Assembly: GCA_050331575.1 (NCBI GenBank)
Contig: JBHJGS010000009.1
Span: 45,577-109,576, forward strand
Length of the DNA stretch: 64,000 bases
Reading direction: 5' to 3'
DNA from: JBHJGS01 sp050331575
Lineage (GTDB): Bacteria > Pseudomonadota > Alphaproteobacteria > Sphingomonadales > Rhodothalassiaceae
Shown here: positions 28,533 through 38,298 of the stretch, in pieces
How the letters are laid out: every line of letters begins with the position of its first letter
Numbering within the stretch: position 1 is the stretch's first letter
Program-made: the position numbers and the translations under genes
Notes under the pieces: model-generated
Told to the model about the DNA's origin: nothing
Databases searched by the model: none
The model's input: only the letters and a program-made list of their open reading frames with translations

Positions 28533-29642
28533 TCACGAGCCGCTTTCCTCACGCTCATAGGCATTGACGATGCGGCTGACCAGCGGGTGGCGCACGACAT
28601 CTTCTTCGCCGAACTGAATGATGGCGACGCCGGGCACGTTGTTCAAGATCTTCAGTGCATGCGGCAAGCCGGATTGTTGCTTCAGCGGCAGATCGACCTG
28701 GCTGGCATCGCCGCACACGGCCATCCGGGCATTCTCACCGAAGCGGGTCAGGAACATCTTCATCTGCACCGGCGTGGTGTTCTGGGCCTCGTCCAGGATG
28801 ACGAAGGCATTTTTCAGCGTGCGCCCGCGCATATAGGCCAAGGGCGCAATCTCGATTTGGCCGTTGGCCAAGCGCCGCTCAACCTGCTCCGCCGGCATCA
28901 TGTCGTAAAGCGCATCATAGAGCGGGCGCAAATAAGGATCGACCTTGTCGCGCAAATCGCCCGGCAGAAAGCCCAGATTCTCGCCTGCTTCCACCGCCGG
29001 GCGGGACAGGATGATGCGGTCGATCTCGCCCGCGACCATTTTGGCGACCGCCGTGGCCACCGCCAAATAGGTCTTGCCGGTGCCCGCCGGCCCAACCCCG
29101 AACACAAGGTCCTGAGACAAGAGCGCCATCATGAACTCCGCCTGGCGCGGCGTGCGCGGCACGATCGACCGGGTGCGCGTGTGAATGGCGACGACATTAT
29201 CATCACCGGCCGCAGCTGGTTTTTGGCTGGGACGCTCGCGCCCCTTGGCAGGGCGCGTTTCGGCACGCCGCCCGGCCCAGGGCTTGGTGTCAACCGGCTT
29301 GGTCGCAGTGTCCCGGCCGTTGCCGGGCCGCGGCTTGGGCGCGATCCGGTTCGCCTCTGCCTGCGCCATGGTTACGGCACCGTCGACGTCGCCCAGGTCG
29401 ATCACCTGGCCTTGCTCCAATCTCTGGTAAAGATCGTGTAAGGCCTGCCGCGCGGTCTGGCAGGCTCCGGCCTGGCCGCGCACGACGACGCGATTGCCGC
29501 GCGAGACGATGCTGACATCCAGGGCGTGTTCGATGCGGGCGAGATTCTGATCGTGAAAGCCGAACAGCGAAGACAGGAGACGGTTGTCCTCAAAATCCAG
29601 TACCAACTGGCCTTCCGGCCTGGGCTTGGGATGGGCTTTCAA
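28533..29642 (-). CDS. phoH: PhoH-family ATPase
   Basis: A 369-residue protein. The N-terminal KH-like part (~1-85) is followed by a basic, proline-rich stretch (~100-147) and an ATPase domain with Walker A GPAGTGKT (184-191), Walker B VILDEAQN and CGDASQVDLP. PhoH/YbeZ works with YbeY in RNA handling; the two genes are 29 bases apart. The basic insertion is longer than I expect for the family and may bind RNA. Confidence 0.94.
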   Translation of the reverse strand: MKAHPKPRPEGQLVLDFEDNRLLSSLFGFHDQNLARIEHALDVSIVSRGNRVVVRGQAGACQTARQALHDLYQRLEQGQVIDLGDVDGAVTMAQAEANRIAPKPRPGNGRDTATKPVDTKPWAGRRAETRPAKGRERPSQKPAAAGDDNVVAIHTRTRSIVPRTPRQAEFMMALLSQDLVFGVGPAGTGKTYLAVATAVAKMVAGEIDRIILSRPAVEAGENLGFLPGDLRDKVDPYLRPLYDALYDMMPAEQVERRLANGQIEIAPLAYMRGRTLKNAFVILDEAQNTTPVQMKMFLTRFGENARMAVCGDASQVDLPLKQQSGLPHALKILNNVPGVAIIQFGEEDVVRHPLVSRIVNAYEREESGS

Positions 29643-29658
29643 GCTCGCCTATCTCTCC

Positions 29659-31068
29659 TTATGCAGCGGTCCGGACCGGATGGGCCGGCCGCCCCCGCAC
29701 ACTATTAGGGCCCGCCGCAACGATCTCTACATCATATAGGCGCCCGATATGTTCATAATATGACGAATGCGACGTCCGGTCCACCGGTTTCCCGGCCCAG
29801 TTCGCTGCGTCCATGTCGACATGGACCGCCTGCATATAAGGGGTGCGGCCGACCAGCTGGCCCGCCCGCCGGCCCTCGCGTTCCAGCAAGACCGGCATGA
29901 CCTGGCCGATGCTGGCTTGGTTGAACGCCGCCTGCTGCTCGTTCAGCAGCGCCTGCAGCCGGGCCAGGCGCTGCGCTTTCACCGGCTCAGGCACCTGATC
30001 GGCGGCGTCGGCGGCCGGCGTGCCGGGGCGGGAGGAATATTTGAAGGAATAGGCCTGGGCATAGCCGATCTCATCGACCAGACGCAGCGTGGCCTCGAAA
30101 TCTGCCTCGGTTTCGCCGGGAAAGCCCACAATAAAGTCGCCCGAGAGCGCGATGTCCGGCCGGGCCTCGCGCAACGCTGCGATGATGCGGCGATAGTCCT
30201 GCGCGGTGTGGCGCCGGTTCATCGCCTTCAGCACCCGGTCGCTGCCGGCTTGCACCGGCAGATGCAGATACGGCATCAGGCAGGCCAGATTGCCATGGGC
30301 GGCGATCAGATCCGCGGTCATGTCGCGCGGGTGGCTGGTGGTGTAGCGCAGCCGGCTCAGCCCGTCGATCTCGCTCAAGGCATGCAGCAAATCCGCCAGG
30401 CTGGCGGTGCCGCCGGCCGCCGTCTCACCATGATAGGCATTGACGTTCTGGCCCAGCAGGGTGATCTCGCACACGCCGCGAGCGACCAGATCGCGCGCCT
30501 CAGCCACAATCTTTGCCACCGGTCGGGACACTTCCGCGCCGCGGGTATAGGGCACCACGCAGAAAGTGCAGAATTTGTCACAGCCTTCCTGCACGGTCAG
30601 GAAGGCGGCCGGCGCGGCGCGATCGTGCGCCTTGGGCAGGTGGTCGAACTTGTCTTCGGCGGGAAATTCCGTGTCCAGCACGCGGGCGGCCTTCCCGGCC
30701 CGGCGTGCGTCAGCCACCGCCTTCAGCATGTCCGGCAAGCGGTGATAGGTTTGCGGGCCGAACACCAGATCGATGGCCGGAGCGCGCCGCATCATCTCCG
30801 CGCCTTCCGCCTGCGCCACGCAGCCGGCCACCCCGATGGTCACCCGGCCGTTCTTGGCTTGCTTGATTTTGTTGAGCCGGCCCACGTCTGAATAGACTTT
30901 TTCGGCTGCTTTCTCTCGGATATGGCAGGTATTGAGCAGGATCAGATCGGCGTCTTCGGGGCGATCGGCGAGCGCATAGCCTTCGTGGCCGAGAATGTCT
31001 GCCATGCGCTCGCTGTCATAGACATTCATCTGGCAGCCATAGGTCTTGATGAACAGTTTGGCGGTCAT
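29659..31068 (-). CDS. miaB: tRNA-2-methylthio-N6-dimethylallyladenosine synthase MiaB
   Basis: A 469-residue radical-SAM methylthiotransferase acting on A37 of tRNAs reading UNN codons. The N-terminal UPF0004 domain has C12, C48 and C83 (YGCQMNVYDSERM, LNTCHIREKA, GVAGCVAQ) for the auxiliary [4Fe-4S] cluster; the radical-SAM cluster is C163-X3-C167-X2-C170 (EGCDKFCTFCVVPYTRG); a TRAM domain ends it. The ATG at 31066-31068 matches the family N-terminus. Its Fe-S clusters tie it to the suf system at the window start. Confidence 0.96.
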   Translation of the reverse strand: MTAKLFIKTYGCQMNVYDSERMADILGHEGYALADRPEDADLILLNTCHIREKAAEKVYSDVGRLNKIKQAKNGRVTIGVAGCVAQAEGAEMMRRAPAIDLVFGPQTYHRLPDMLKAVADARRAGKAARVLDTEFPAEDKFDHLPKAHDRAAPAAFLTVQEGCDKFCTFCVVPYTRGAEVSRPVAKIVAEARDLVARGVCEITLLGQNVNAYHGETAAGGTASLADLLHALSEIDGLSRLRYTTSHPRDMTADLIAAHGNLACLMPYLHLPVQAGSDRVLKAMNRRHTAQDYRRIIAALREARPDIALSGDFIVGFPGETEADFEATLRLVDEIGYAQAYSFKYSSRPGTPAADAADQVPEPVKAQRLARLQALLNEQQAAFNQASIGQVMPVLLEREGRRAGQLVGRTPYMQAVHVDMDAANWAGKPVDRTSHSSYYEHIGRLYDVEIVAAGPNSVRGRPAHPVRTAA

Positions 31069-31154
31069 GACGAGCCCCTTCCGGGCAGATCCTTTGGCTC
31101 TGAAAGCCGCGGACGCTAAGCCACCGGCGCGCAAATGATCAAGACACGATCGCG

Positions 31155-31183
31155 TTGCCCGGGCAATCAACCGGGCCCGGTTG
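31155..31183. promoter_or_regulatory. Two adjacent palindromes between miaB and the M16 protease
   Basis: TTGCCCGGGCAA (31155-31166) and CAACCGGGCCCGGTTG (31168-31183) are each perfect palindromes, one base apart, in the 178-bp divergent intergenic region. They share the CCGGG/CCCGG core. They could be operators or a hairpin in the leader. Confidence 0.35.
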
Positions 31184-31246
31184 ACTCGTCCACCCGCCCC
31201 TGGCAAAGCCCCGCTTACATTCTGTGACCGAGCTGGAACGGCAACC

Positions 31247-34078
31247 ATGCGTTTAATCCTGTCATTTTTCTTCTTTATTGTCCTGTCCACTGGCCTGGCT
31301 GCCCAGCCGGACTGGCCACAGGCCGACAGCGATTTGGCAGCCGATCCCGCGGTGCGCTTCGGCGTGCTCGATAATGGCCTGCGCTATGCCGTGATGCCGA
31401 ACGCCACGCCGAAGGGCGAGGCGGCCCTGCGGCTTTATATCGGGGCTGGATCCCTGCACGAGGCCGAAGATCAACGCGGCCTGGCGCATTTCATTGAGCA
31501 TATGGCGTTCAATGGCTCTGAAAACGTGCCCGAGGGCGAATTGGTCAAGATCCTGGAGCGGCTCGGCCTGGCGTTCGGCGCCGACACCAACGCGTTTACC
31601 GGCTTCGACCAGACTGTTTACCAGCTCGACCTGCCCGATGTGAGCGAGGAGCATATCGACACCGGCTTGATGCTGTTGCGCGAGACCGCGGGCAATCTCA
31701 CCTTCGATCCCGAGGCGATCGATCGCGAGCGCGGCGTGATCTTGTCTGAACGGCGCGTGCGCAACACCCCGGGCTTGCGCCAATTCCAGACGCAGGCGGC
31801 GTTCTTGGCGCCAGGATCGCGCTTGTCTGACCGGTTGCCCATCGGCACTGAAGAGGTCATTACCAACGCGCCGCGGCAGCGCCTTGTGGATTTCTACACA
31901 GCCTATTATCGGCCCGATAATGCCGCGCTGATCGTGGTCGGCGATATTGATGCCGATGCCATGATTGCCAAGATCGAGGCGCGCTTTGGTGAGTGGCAGC
32001 CAAGCGGCGAACCGGGGCCGGCCGTGCCGGATTATCAGCCGCGCCCGCCGCAATCCTTGCAAGACGTGGTCGGCCATTTCGCCGATCCGGAATTGACCGC
32101 CAGTGTCGGCCTGCACCAGACTAAGCCGTTGGAAGACCGGCCGGATACCGCCGAGACGCGGAAGCTCAGGCTGCTGCGCCAACTCGGCAATCAAATCCTG
32201 GCGCGCCGCCTGGCCACACTTGGACGGGCCGAAGCAGCGCCCTTCGTGCAGTGGCTGGCCGGCTATGATCCGCTGCCCGAAACCCTGGAGCATGCGCAAT
32301 TGACCTTGGCTACCAGCCAAGAGACCTGGCCCGAAGCCCTGGCAGTGGCCGAGCAGGAATTGCGCCGGGCCCGGCAATTCGGCTTCACCCAGGCGGAGCT
32401 GGACGAGCAATTGGCCAATGTTGAGACGCGGCTGCGCACGGCCACCGCCGGTCAGGACACGCGGCCATCGCGGCAATTGGCCGGCGCCCTGGTGCGGGCG
32501 GTGCACGAAGATCAGGTGTTCACCACGCCGTCCTCCAGCCTTGAGCGATTCCTGGCGATGCGCGCGCGCTTGACGCCCGACGCGGTGACCGAGGCGTTTC
32601 AACAGACCTGGGTGGGCGGACCGCTCAAGCTCTTCGTGGGTCTGCGCGAAGCCGGACCGGACATCACCCAACAGATCCTCGCCATCGCGCAAGAGTCTGC
32701 GCAGCAGCCAGTGACGCCGCCGGAAGCACAAGAGCAGATCCTGTTCGCCTATACCGATTTCGGCGCGCCAGGCGAGGTGCTGGACTCCCGCAAGATCGAC
32801 GATTTGGGGCTGACCGCGGTCCGCTTCGACAATGGCGTCCGGCTGACTGTGAAGCCGACCGACTTTGAAGAGGGCCGGGTGCGCGCCATCGTCCGCTTCG
32901 GCGGCGGCCAAGTGACCCTGGACCCGCAGCGGCCGGGCCTGGGCCTGCTGGCACAGACCGCGTTCGCCGCCGGCGGCCTTGAGGCCCATAGCCAAGATGA
33001 GCTGCAGCGGATCCTGGCCGGCCGCACGGTCAGTGACAGTTTCGCCATCGCCGAGGATGCCTATCTGTTTTCTTCGATAACGACACCGGAGGATCTGGAT
33101 CTGCAATTGCAGCTCTGGGCGGCCTTCTTCACCGCGCCCGGCTTTCGGGCCGAGGGTTTCAACCAATTTCAACGCGTCGTTGCCGCCTTTTATGACAGCG
33201 TCGATGCCACGCCAGGCCAGGTGGCGCAGGTCATCCTGCCCGGCCGCCTGTATGGCGACGCGCGGTTCGGCTTGCCGCCACGCGACAGCTTGGACGACCT
33301 GACGCCCGACGCCCTGCCAGCGCTGTTGGCGCCGGTCCTCAAGCAGGCGCCGATCGAAATCGGCATCGTCGGCGACATCGAGCCGGACGATGCAATCCTG
33401 GCAGTCGCGCAAACCTTCGGCGCGCTGCCTGCGCGCGCAGAAGACAATGTTCGCGACGACCGCTTGGAGAGCATTGAGTTTCCAAAGCCCGGAGACCTGG
33501 TACTGACCCATCAGGGCCAGGCCGATCAGGCCCTGACGGCCCTGATCTGGCCAACCGATGACAATGCCGATCAGCGCCGCACCCAGGGGCTTGCGCTGCT
33601 GGCGACCGTGTTCAGGCTACGCTTGGTCGACGAAATTCGCGAAGCGCTCGGGGCGAGCTATTCAGGCCAGGCGCAGTCGCTGGCCTCCGAAACCGTGCCG
33701 GATTTCGGCTTTCTGTCCGCCGGCGCCGATGTCGCCGCGGATGATATTGAGCGCGTCCAGGGGCTGATCGAGGACATCGCTGAGGCGTTTGCCGCAGGCG
33801 AGATCACCGAAGACGAATTGGAACGCGCCCGCCGGCCGATCCTTGAACGGATCGAAAACGCCCGCCAGGGCAACGGCTTCTGGCTTCAAGTGGTCGCCGA
33901 CGCGCAAACCGATCCAGAGGATTTGGACCGGCTGCGCCGTCAGGTCGAGATTTATGAATCGCTGACCGTGGCTGATCTGAGCGATCTGGCACGGACTTAT
34001 CTTCAGCCGTCGTCCGCTGTGCGCCTGCGCATCGTCCCGGAAGCTCAAGCCACCGACGCCGCCACCGCGCAGGAGTGA
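31247..34078 (+). CDS. Exported M16-family zinc protease (insulinase/pitrilysin type)
   Basis: A 943-residue single-chain protease with a signal peptide (MRLILSFFFFIVLSTGLAAQ), so periplasmic or membrane-associated. The inverted zinc motif HFIEH (H81-H85, catalytic E84) lies in GLAHFIEHMAFNGSENVPEG; the third ligand is the glutamate ~75 residues later in EAIDRERGVILSERR. Four M16 subdomains fill the rest; the C-terminal half lacks a second HxxEH but keeps the REALGASYSGQ-like binding motif. It resembles PqqL-type peptidases. The ATG at 31247 was chosen because it places the signal peptide at the N-terminus. Confidence 0.93.
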   Translation: MRLILSFFFFIVLSTGLAAQPDWPQADSDLAADPAVRFGVLDNGLRYAVMPNATPKGEAALRLYIGAGSLHEAEDQRGLAHFIEHMAFNGSENVPEGELVKILERLGLAFGADTNAFTGFDQTVYQLDLPDVSEEHIDTGLMLLRETAGNLTFDPEAIDRERGVILSERRVRNTPGLRQFQTQAAFLAPGSRLSDRLPIGTEEVITNAPRQRLVDFYTAYYRPDNAALIVVGDIDADAMIAKIEARFGEWQPSGEPGPAVPDYQPRPPQSLQDVVGHFADPELTASVGLHQTKPLEDRPDTAETRKLRLLRQLGNQILARRLATLGRAEAAPFVQWLAGYDPLPETLEHAQLTLATSQETWPEALAVAEQELRRARQFGFTQAELDEQLANVETRLRTATAGQDTRPSRQLAGALVRAVHEDQVFTTPSSSLERFLAMRARLTPDAVTEAFQQTWVGGPLKLFVGLREAGPDITQQILAIAQESAQQPVTPPEAQEQILFAYTDFGAPGEVLDSRKIDDLGLTAVRFDNGVRLTVKPTDFEEGRVRAIVRFGGGQVTLDPQRPGLGLLAQTAFAAGGLEAHSQDELQRILAGRTVSDSFAIAEDAYLFSSITTPEDLDLQLQLWAAFFTAPGFRAEGFNQFQRVVAAFYDSVDATPGQVAQVILPGRLYGDARFGLPPRDSLDDLTPDALPALLAPVLKQAPIEIGIVGDIEPDDAILAVAQTFGALPARAEDNVRDDRLESIEFPKPGDLVLTHQGQADQALTALIWPTDDNADQRRTQGLALLATVFRLRLVDEIREALGASYSGQAQSLASETVPDFGFLSAGADVAADDIERVQGLIEDIAEAFAAGEITEDELERARRPILERIENARQGNGFWLQVVADAQTDPEDLDRLRRQVEIYESLTVADLSDLARTYLQPSSAVRLRIVPEAQATDAATAQE

Positions 34079-34106
34079 GCGGCGCGGCCGCCGCGCACCC
34101 GCTGCT

Positions 34107-34646
34107 CTAACGGCGGATCGGGCTGATCTTACTGCCGCCCAGATCGATGCCGGCAAGCAGGCCCTTCTGGCCGAACACAAAGGCCAGAACCGGTTCCTTG
34201 GCGGTTTTGGTGGTGATTTCCGCGCCCGCTCCCATCTCAACCAGCACCACATCGGCATCGACGCCGACTTCCCAGCCGTCTGAGGTCTTGAAGTCCTGCA
34301 ACGCCTCCTCGGTCAGAAACAGCAGCACACGCGCGCTGGACTGGCCGCCGAACTGCAGGCCGACCGACGCAGAGGCGATCGAATAATAGCCGGTGAACGC
34401 GCCGTCCTCGACCAGTGCCCCCTCGCCATACGCGCCGCCCACGATCAGCGCGCCCTTCTTGACGGAGGGAAAGACCAGCGCGCCTTCGGCACCTTGCAGC
34501 AATCGTGCGCCGCCGGTGACCTCCTCGGCGAAGCGTTCCAGCGTCGCCTCGACCTTGATCTCGATTTCCTGGCGGCTGGCACCAAGCGCCGCCGCTGACA
34601 CCAGGAGGACGAAGCTCAGGCTCATCAACCAATTTCGTCGCATCAC
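34107..34646 (-). CDS. Exported SYLF-domain (YSC84-like) lipid-binding protein
   Basis: A 179-residue protein with an N-terminal signal (MMRRNWLMSLSFVLLVSAAA, cleavage near AALGA). The remainder is one SYLF domain: GALVFPSVKKGALIVGGAYG, YYSIASASVGLQFGGQS, VLLFLTEEALQDFK and a final GLLAGIDLGGSKISPI. SYLF domains bind phosphoinositides or other lipids; bacterial roles are unclear. GGAGAAGAAAG precedes the ATG. It is transcribed divergently from the recombinase gene. Confidence 0.92.
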   Translation of the reverse strand: MMRRNWLMSLSFVLLVSAAALGASRQEIEIKVEATLERFAEEVTGGARLLQGAEGALVFPSVKKGALIVGGAYGEGALVEDGAFTGYYSIASASVGLQFGGQSSARVLLFLTEEALQDFKTSDGWEVGVDADVVLVEMGAGAEITTKTAKEPVLAFVFGQKGLLAGIDLGGSKISPIRR

Positions 34647-34740
34647 TTTCTTCTCCTTCGCAAAGCCTCCAAGCGGACGCTAGGACATTATCCACACACA
34701 GCGATTCCACTCGGTCAGATCTTGCTCTAGACTGCCGCAG

Positions 34741-35664
34741 ATGAGCGGGACTGTCGATGCGCAAACCCTGCAGGCGGACTGGCTGGCCCATTTGGCCGGC
34801 GAACGCCGGGCCGCGGCCAATACGGTCGAGAGCTACGCCCGCGACGTCTCCGGCTATCTGGATTTTTTGGCGGCCTATTGGGGCGAAACGGTGACCGGGC
34901 AGCGGCTGGCCCGGATCGGCCTGATGGACCTGCGCGCCTATCTCGCAGAGCGCCGGCGCGATGGGGTGCAAACCGCCAGCCTGGCCCGGGCCATCAGTGC
35001 CATCCGAAATTTCCACGGTTTTCTGGCCGACCGGTACGCTTTGATCAGCCCGGCCGTGGAGGCCTGGCATGGCCCGAAATTGCCCAAGCGGCTGCCGCGC
35101 GCTCTCAGCCAGACAGCGACGGCGGACCTATTGGCCGCAGCCGGCGATGGAGGGGACTGGCAGGCCGCCCGGCGCCTGGCGGTGTTCTGCCTGCTGTATG
35201 GCTGCGGTCTGCGGATCGCTGAGGCCTTGTCGTTAACCGGGGCGGATCGGCCCCTGCCCGACATGCTGACGGTGACAGGCAAGGGCGGCAAGCAACGCCG
35301 GGTGCCCGTGCTCGCGGTGGTGGCGCAGGCGGTCGAGACCTATGCGGCTGCGTGCCCGCATGCACTGACACCCGCAGCGCCCTTGTTCCGGGCGAAGCGT
35401 GGCGGCGCCTTGAGCGCCCGCACCGTTCAAGGCGAAACAGCGCAGCTGCGCCGGGCGCTGGCCCTGCCCGAGGGCACCACACCACACGCCCTGCGCCACA
35501 GCTTCGCCACCCACTTGCTCAGCGCCGGCGGCGACCTGCGCACGCTGCAAGACCTCCTTGGCCATGCCAGCCTTTCCAGCACGCAGATCTATACCCGGCT
35601 CGAGGAGACGGCCCTGACCAAGACCTATGAACGGGCGCATCCGCGAGCGCGCGCAAAGCACTGA
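34741..35664 (+). CDS. xerC: Tyrosine recombinase XerC
   Basis: A 307-residue site-specific recombinase of the Xer type. The N-terminal SAM-like domain (~10-95) is followed by a catalytic domain with R in YGCGLRIAEALSL, K in TGKGGKQRRVPV, HALRHSFATHLL (H and R), the LLGHASLSSTQIYTR block and nucleophile Y284. Length and motifs fit the chromosome-dimer resolvase rather than a phage integrase; no att-like repeat is near. It reads towards gyrB. Confidence 0.93.
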   Translation: MSGTVDAQTLQADWLAHLAGERRAAANTVESYARDVSGYLDFLAAYWGETVTGQRLARIGLMDLRAYLAERRRDGVQTASLARAISAIRNFHGFLADRYALISPAVEAWHGPKLPKRLPRALSQTATADLLAAAGDGGDWQAARRLAVFCLLYGCGLRIAEALSLTGADRPLPDMLTVTGKGGKQRRVPVLAVVAQAVETYAAACPHALTPAAPLFRAKRGGALSARTVQGETAQLRRALALPEGTTPHALRHSFATHLLSAGGDLRTLQDLLGHASLSSTQIYTRLEETALTKTYERAHPRARAKH

Positions 35665-35712
35665 CCCGCCCCTTGCCCCTTGCCCCTCATCGGACCAGCC
35701 CTCTCTACCATT

Positions 35713-35754
35713 GGCCGTCTGACACCGGCGGTCTGACACTGGGCGTCTGACGTT
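35713..35754. repeat. Three 14-bp tandem repeats between xerC and gyrB
   Basis: Three imperfect copies of GGCGTCTGACACTG-like sequence stand head to tail at 35713-35726, 35727-35740 and 35741-35754, sharing GTCTGAC. They fill part of the 181-bp convergent gap. A shorter repeat of CCCCTTG lies just upstream at about 35670-35689. No terminator hairpin was evident there. Confidence 0.6.
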
Positions 35755-35845
35755 GGCTGGGATGCCATCCTATGGGCGGCTTTTGGGGTCCAAGCGCACG
35801 CGCAAGGCTGAGGCCTTGGCCGACATGTCCCGGCAAGACTACAGC

Positions 35846-38272
35846 CTAAACATCCAAATTCGCCACATTCAGGGCATTGTCCTGGATGAAGCTGCGCCGG
35901 TGTTCGACGATGTCGCCCATCAGTTTGGAGAAGAGTTCCTCGGCGTCGTCGGCCTCGTTGATGCGTACCTTCAGAAGCGAACGGGCCTCCTTATCCAGGG
36001 TGGTTTCCCACAGCTGGTCGGGGTTCATCTCGCCCAGGCCCTTGTAGCGCTGCACCGACAGGCCCTTGCGGCCTTGCTCGACAATCTGGCGGAACAAGGC
36101 GGTGGGGGTGGCGGCGGTGCGGTGCGCCTCGCCGCGCTGCACGGTGCCGGGGCGTTCAAAGGTCGGCGCCAGCGCGCGACCCAGGTCATTCAGCCGGCGC
36201 GCTTCGGCACTGTCGATCATCTTCATGTCGATGATGTGGTGGTCGGCCACGCCGCGCACCAGCTGGGTCAAATGATAGCCGCCGCCGGCCGCGGGCTCGC
36301 CGGTCCAGCCGGCCTCCTCCTCGCCTGCCGCAATCGCGTTCAGCCGGGCCACGGCGCGCTCCACCGCTGGGCCCGCGGCATCGGCAGTGCCGGCAATCTC
36401 CGCATCCAAGGCGCCGGTCAGCGCCAGGATCTCGACAATCCGGCGGTCATAGCGGCCGGGCAGGCTGTCCAACACGCTGGCCAGGGTGCGCGCCTCATTG
36501 ACCAGGGCGGCCAGATCCTCGCCGGAGCGCTGGGCATCCTGGGCGTCGACGAACACCGCGCCGTCCAGACCATTGGCCAGCAGATGATCATAAAGCGCGC
36601 GATCATCTTTCAGATACACCTCCGAGCGGCCGCGGCTGACCTTATAAAGCGGCGGCTGGGCGATATAGAGATGGCCAGCGGCAATCAGCTCGGGCATCTG
36701 CCGGTAGAAGAAGGTCAGCAGCAGGGTGCGGATATGGGCCCCGTCGACATCGGCGTCGGTCATGATGATGATCTTGTGGTAGCGCAGCTTGGACAGATCG
36801 AAATCGTCGCGGCCGATGCCGGTGCCCAGCGCGGTGATCAGGGTGCCGATCTCATTGGAGCTCAGCATCCGGTCAAAGCGAGCGCGCTCCACATTCAAGA
36901 TCTTGCCGCGCAGGGGCAGGATCGCCTGGAACGCCCGATCGCGGCCCTGCTTGGCCGAGCCGCCGGCGCTGTCGCCCTCGACGATGAACAGCTCGGACTT
37001 GGCCGGGTCGCGCTCCTGGCAGTCGGCCAGTTTGCCAGGCAGCGAGGCGACGTCGAGCGCGCCCTTGCGCCGGGTCAGCTCCCGCGCCTTGCGCGCGGCT
37101 TCCCGTGCTGCGGCGGCATCAACGATCTTCTGCACGACATTTCTGGCCGGGCCGGGATTCTCTTCAAACCACTGCGCCAGCTGCTCGCCGACAAATTGCT
37201 CGACCACCGGGCGGACCTCGGAGGAGACAAGCTTTTCCTTGGTTTGGCTGGAGAATTTCGGATCCGGAACTTTTACCGAGACAATCGCGGTCAGCCCTTC
37301 CCGGGCATCCTCGCCGGCCAGGCTCACCTTGGCCTTCTTGGCCAGACCGCTTTCGCTGGCATAGGCGTTGACCGCGCGGGTCAGCGCCGCGCGAAAGGCG
37401 GCCAGATGGGTGCCGCCGTCGCGCTGTGGGATATTGTTGGTGAAGCAGAACACATTCTCATGATAGCTGTCATTCCAGCACATGGCGATTTCCACGCCGA
37501 TCCCGGATTTCTCGCCCTGGATCGGCACCGGCTCGCCGATGATCGACTGCTTGTTGCGGTCGATATGCTTCACAAAGGCGGTGATGCCGCCCTCATAGTG
37601 CAGCTCCACGCGCTTGGGGTCGGCATGGCGCAGATCCTCCAGGATGATGCGCACGCCGGAATTTAGGAAGGCCAGCTCGCGGAAACGGTGCTCCAGCTTG
37701 GCATAGTCGAACTCGATGGTGGTGAAGGTCTCGCGCGACGGCAAGAAGGTCACCCGCGTCCCGCTCAGCCCCTCTGCGGCGCCGACCACCGCCAGATCCG
37801 CTTCCGCCTCGCCATGGCGGAAGCGCATGTAATGCTCCTGGCCGTCACGCCAGATGCGCAGGTCCAGCCATTCCGACAGGGCATTCACCACCGACACCCC
37901 GACACCGTGCAGTCCGCCGGACACCTTGTAGCTGTTCTGGTCGAATTTGCCGCCCGCGTGCAGCTGGGTCATGATCACCTGGGCGGCGGAAATGCCTTCC
38001 TCCTCATGCAGGTCGACCGGAATGCCGCGGCCATTGTCCTCGACACTGACCGAGCCGTCGGGATTGAGCGTGACCAGGATGCGGTCACAATGCCCGGCCA
38101 GCGCCTCGTCGATGGCATTGTCGGTGACCTCGAACACCATATGGTGCAGGCCCGAGCCGTCTTCGGTGTCGCCGATATACATGCCCGGGCGCTTACGCAC
38201 CGCCTCCAGCCCCTTCAGGACCTTGATGGAGGAGGCGTCATAATCGGCCGGGGCCGCGGGGTTCTGAGCCAT
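35846..38272 (-). CDS. gyrB: DNA gyrase subunit B
   Basis: An 808-residue ATPase subunit that introduces negative supercoils with GyrA. It shows VRKRPGMYIGDTEDGSG and the GHKL ATP site (DNAIDEA, VEDNGRGIPV, GGLHGVGVSVVNALS), the TOPRIM motifs EGDSAGGSAKQGRDR and TDADVDGAHIRTLLL, and the C-terminal YKGLGEMNPDQLWETTLD and NALNVANLDV. The ATG at 38270-38272 is chosen over an upstream TTG. It is the last gene of the dnaN-recF-gyrB group, 26 bases after recF. Confidence 0.98.
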   Translation of the reverse strand: MAQNPAAPADYDASSIKVLKGLEAVRKRPGMYIGDTEDGSGLHHMVFEVTDNAIDEALAGHCDRILVTLNPDGSVSVEDNGRGIPVDLHEEEGISAAQVIMTQLHAGGKFDQNSYKVSGGLHGVGVSVVNALSEWLDLRIWRDGQEHYMRFRHGEAEADLAVVGAAEGLSGTRVTFLPSRETFTTIEFDYAKLEHRFRELAFLNSGVRIILEDLRHADPKRVELHYEGGITAFVKHIDRNKQSIIGEPVPIQGEKSGIGVEIAMCWNDSYHENVFCFTNNIPQRDGGTHLAAFRAALTRAVNAYASESGLAKKAKVSLAGEDAREGLTAIVSVKVPDPKFSSQTKEKLVSSEVRPVVEQFVGEQLAQWFEENPGPARNVVQKIVDAAAAREAARKARELTRRKGALDVASLPGKLADCQERDPAKSELFIVEGDSAGGSAKQGRDRAFQAILPLRGKILNVERARFDRMLSSNEIGTLITALGTGIGRDDFDLSKLRYHKIIIMTDADVDGAHIRTLLLTFFYRQMPELIAAGHLYIAQPPLYKVSRGRSEVYLKDDRALYDHLLANGLDGAVFVDAQDAQRSGEDLAALVNEARTLASVLDSLPGRYDRRIVEILALTGALDAEIAGTADAAGPAVERAVARLNAIAAGEEEAGWTGEPAAGGGYHLTQLVRGVADHHIIDMKMIDSAEARRLNDLGRALAPTFERPGTVQRGEAHRTAATPTALFRQIVEQGRKGLSVQRYKGLGEMNPDQLWETTLDKEARSLLKVRINEADDAEELFSKLMGDIVEHRRSFIQDNALNVANLDV

Positions 38273-38298
38273 AAGCGTCGATCTTTCCAATCAGGGCA

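Noticed and set aside
31181..31246. Longer N-terminus of the M16 protease from an upstream start at 31181
   Set aside because: It would bury the clear signal peptide that begins at 31247, and the region carries the palindromes of the divergent promoter.
34741..35664. Phage or island integrase marking a mobile element
   Set aside because: Length and motifs fit XerC, the neighbours are core genes, and no attachment repeats, tRNA or phage genes are near.
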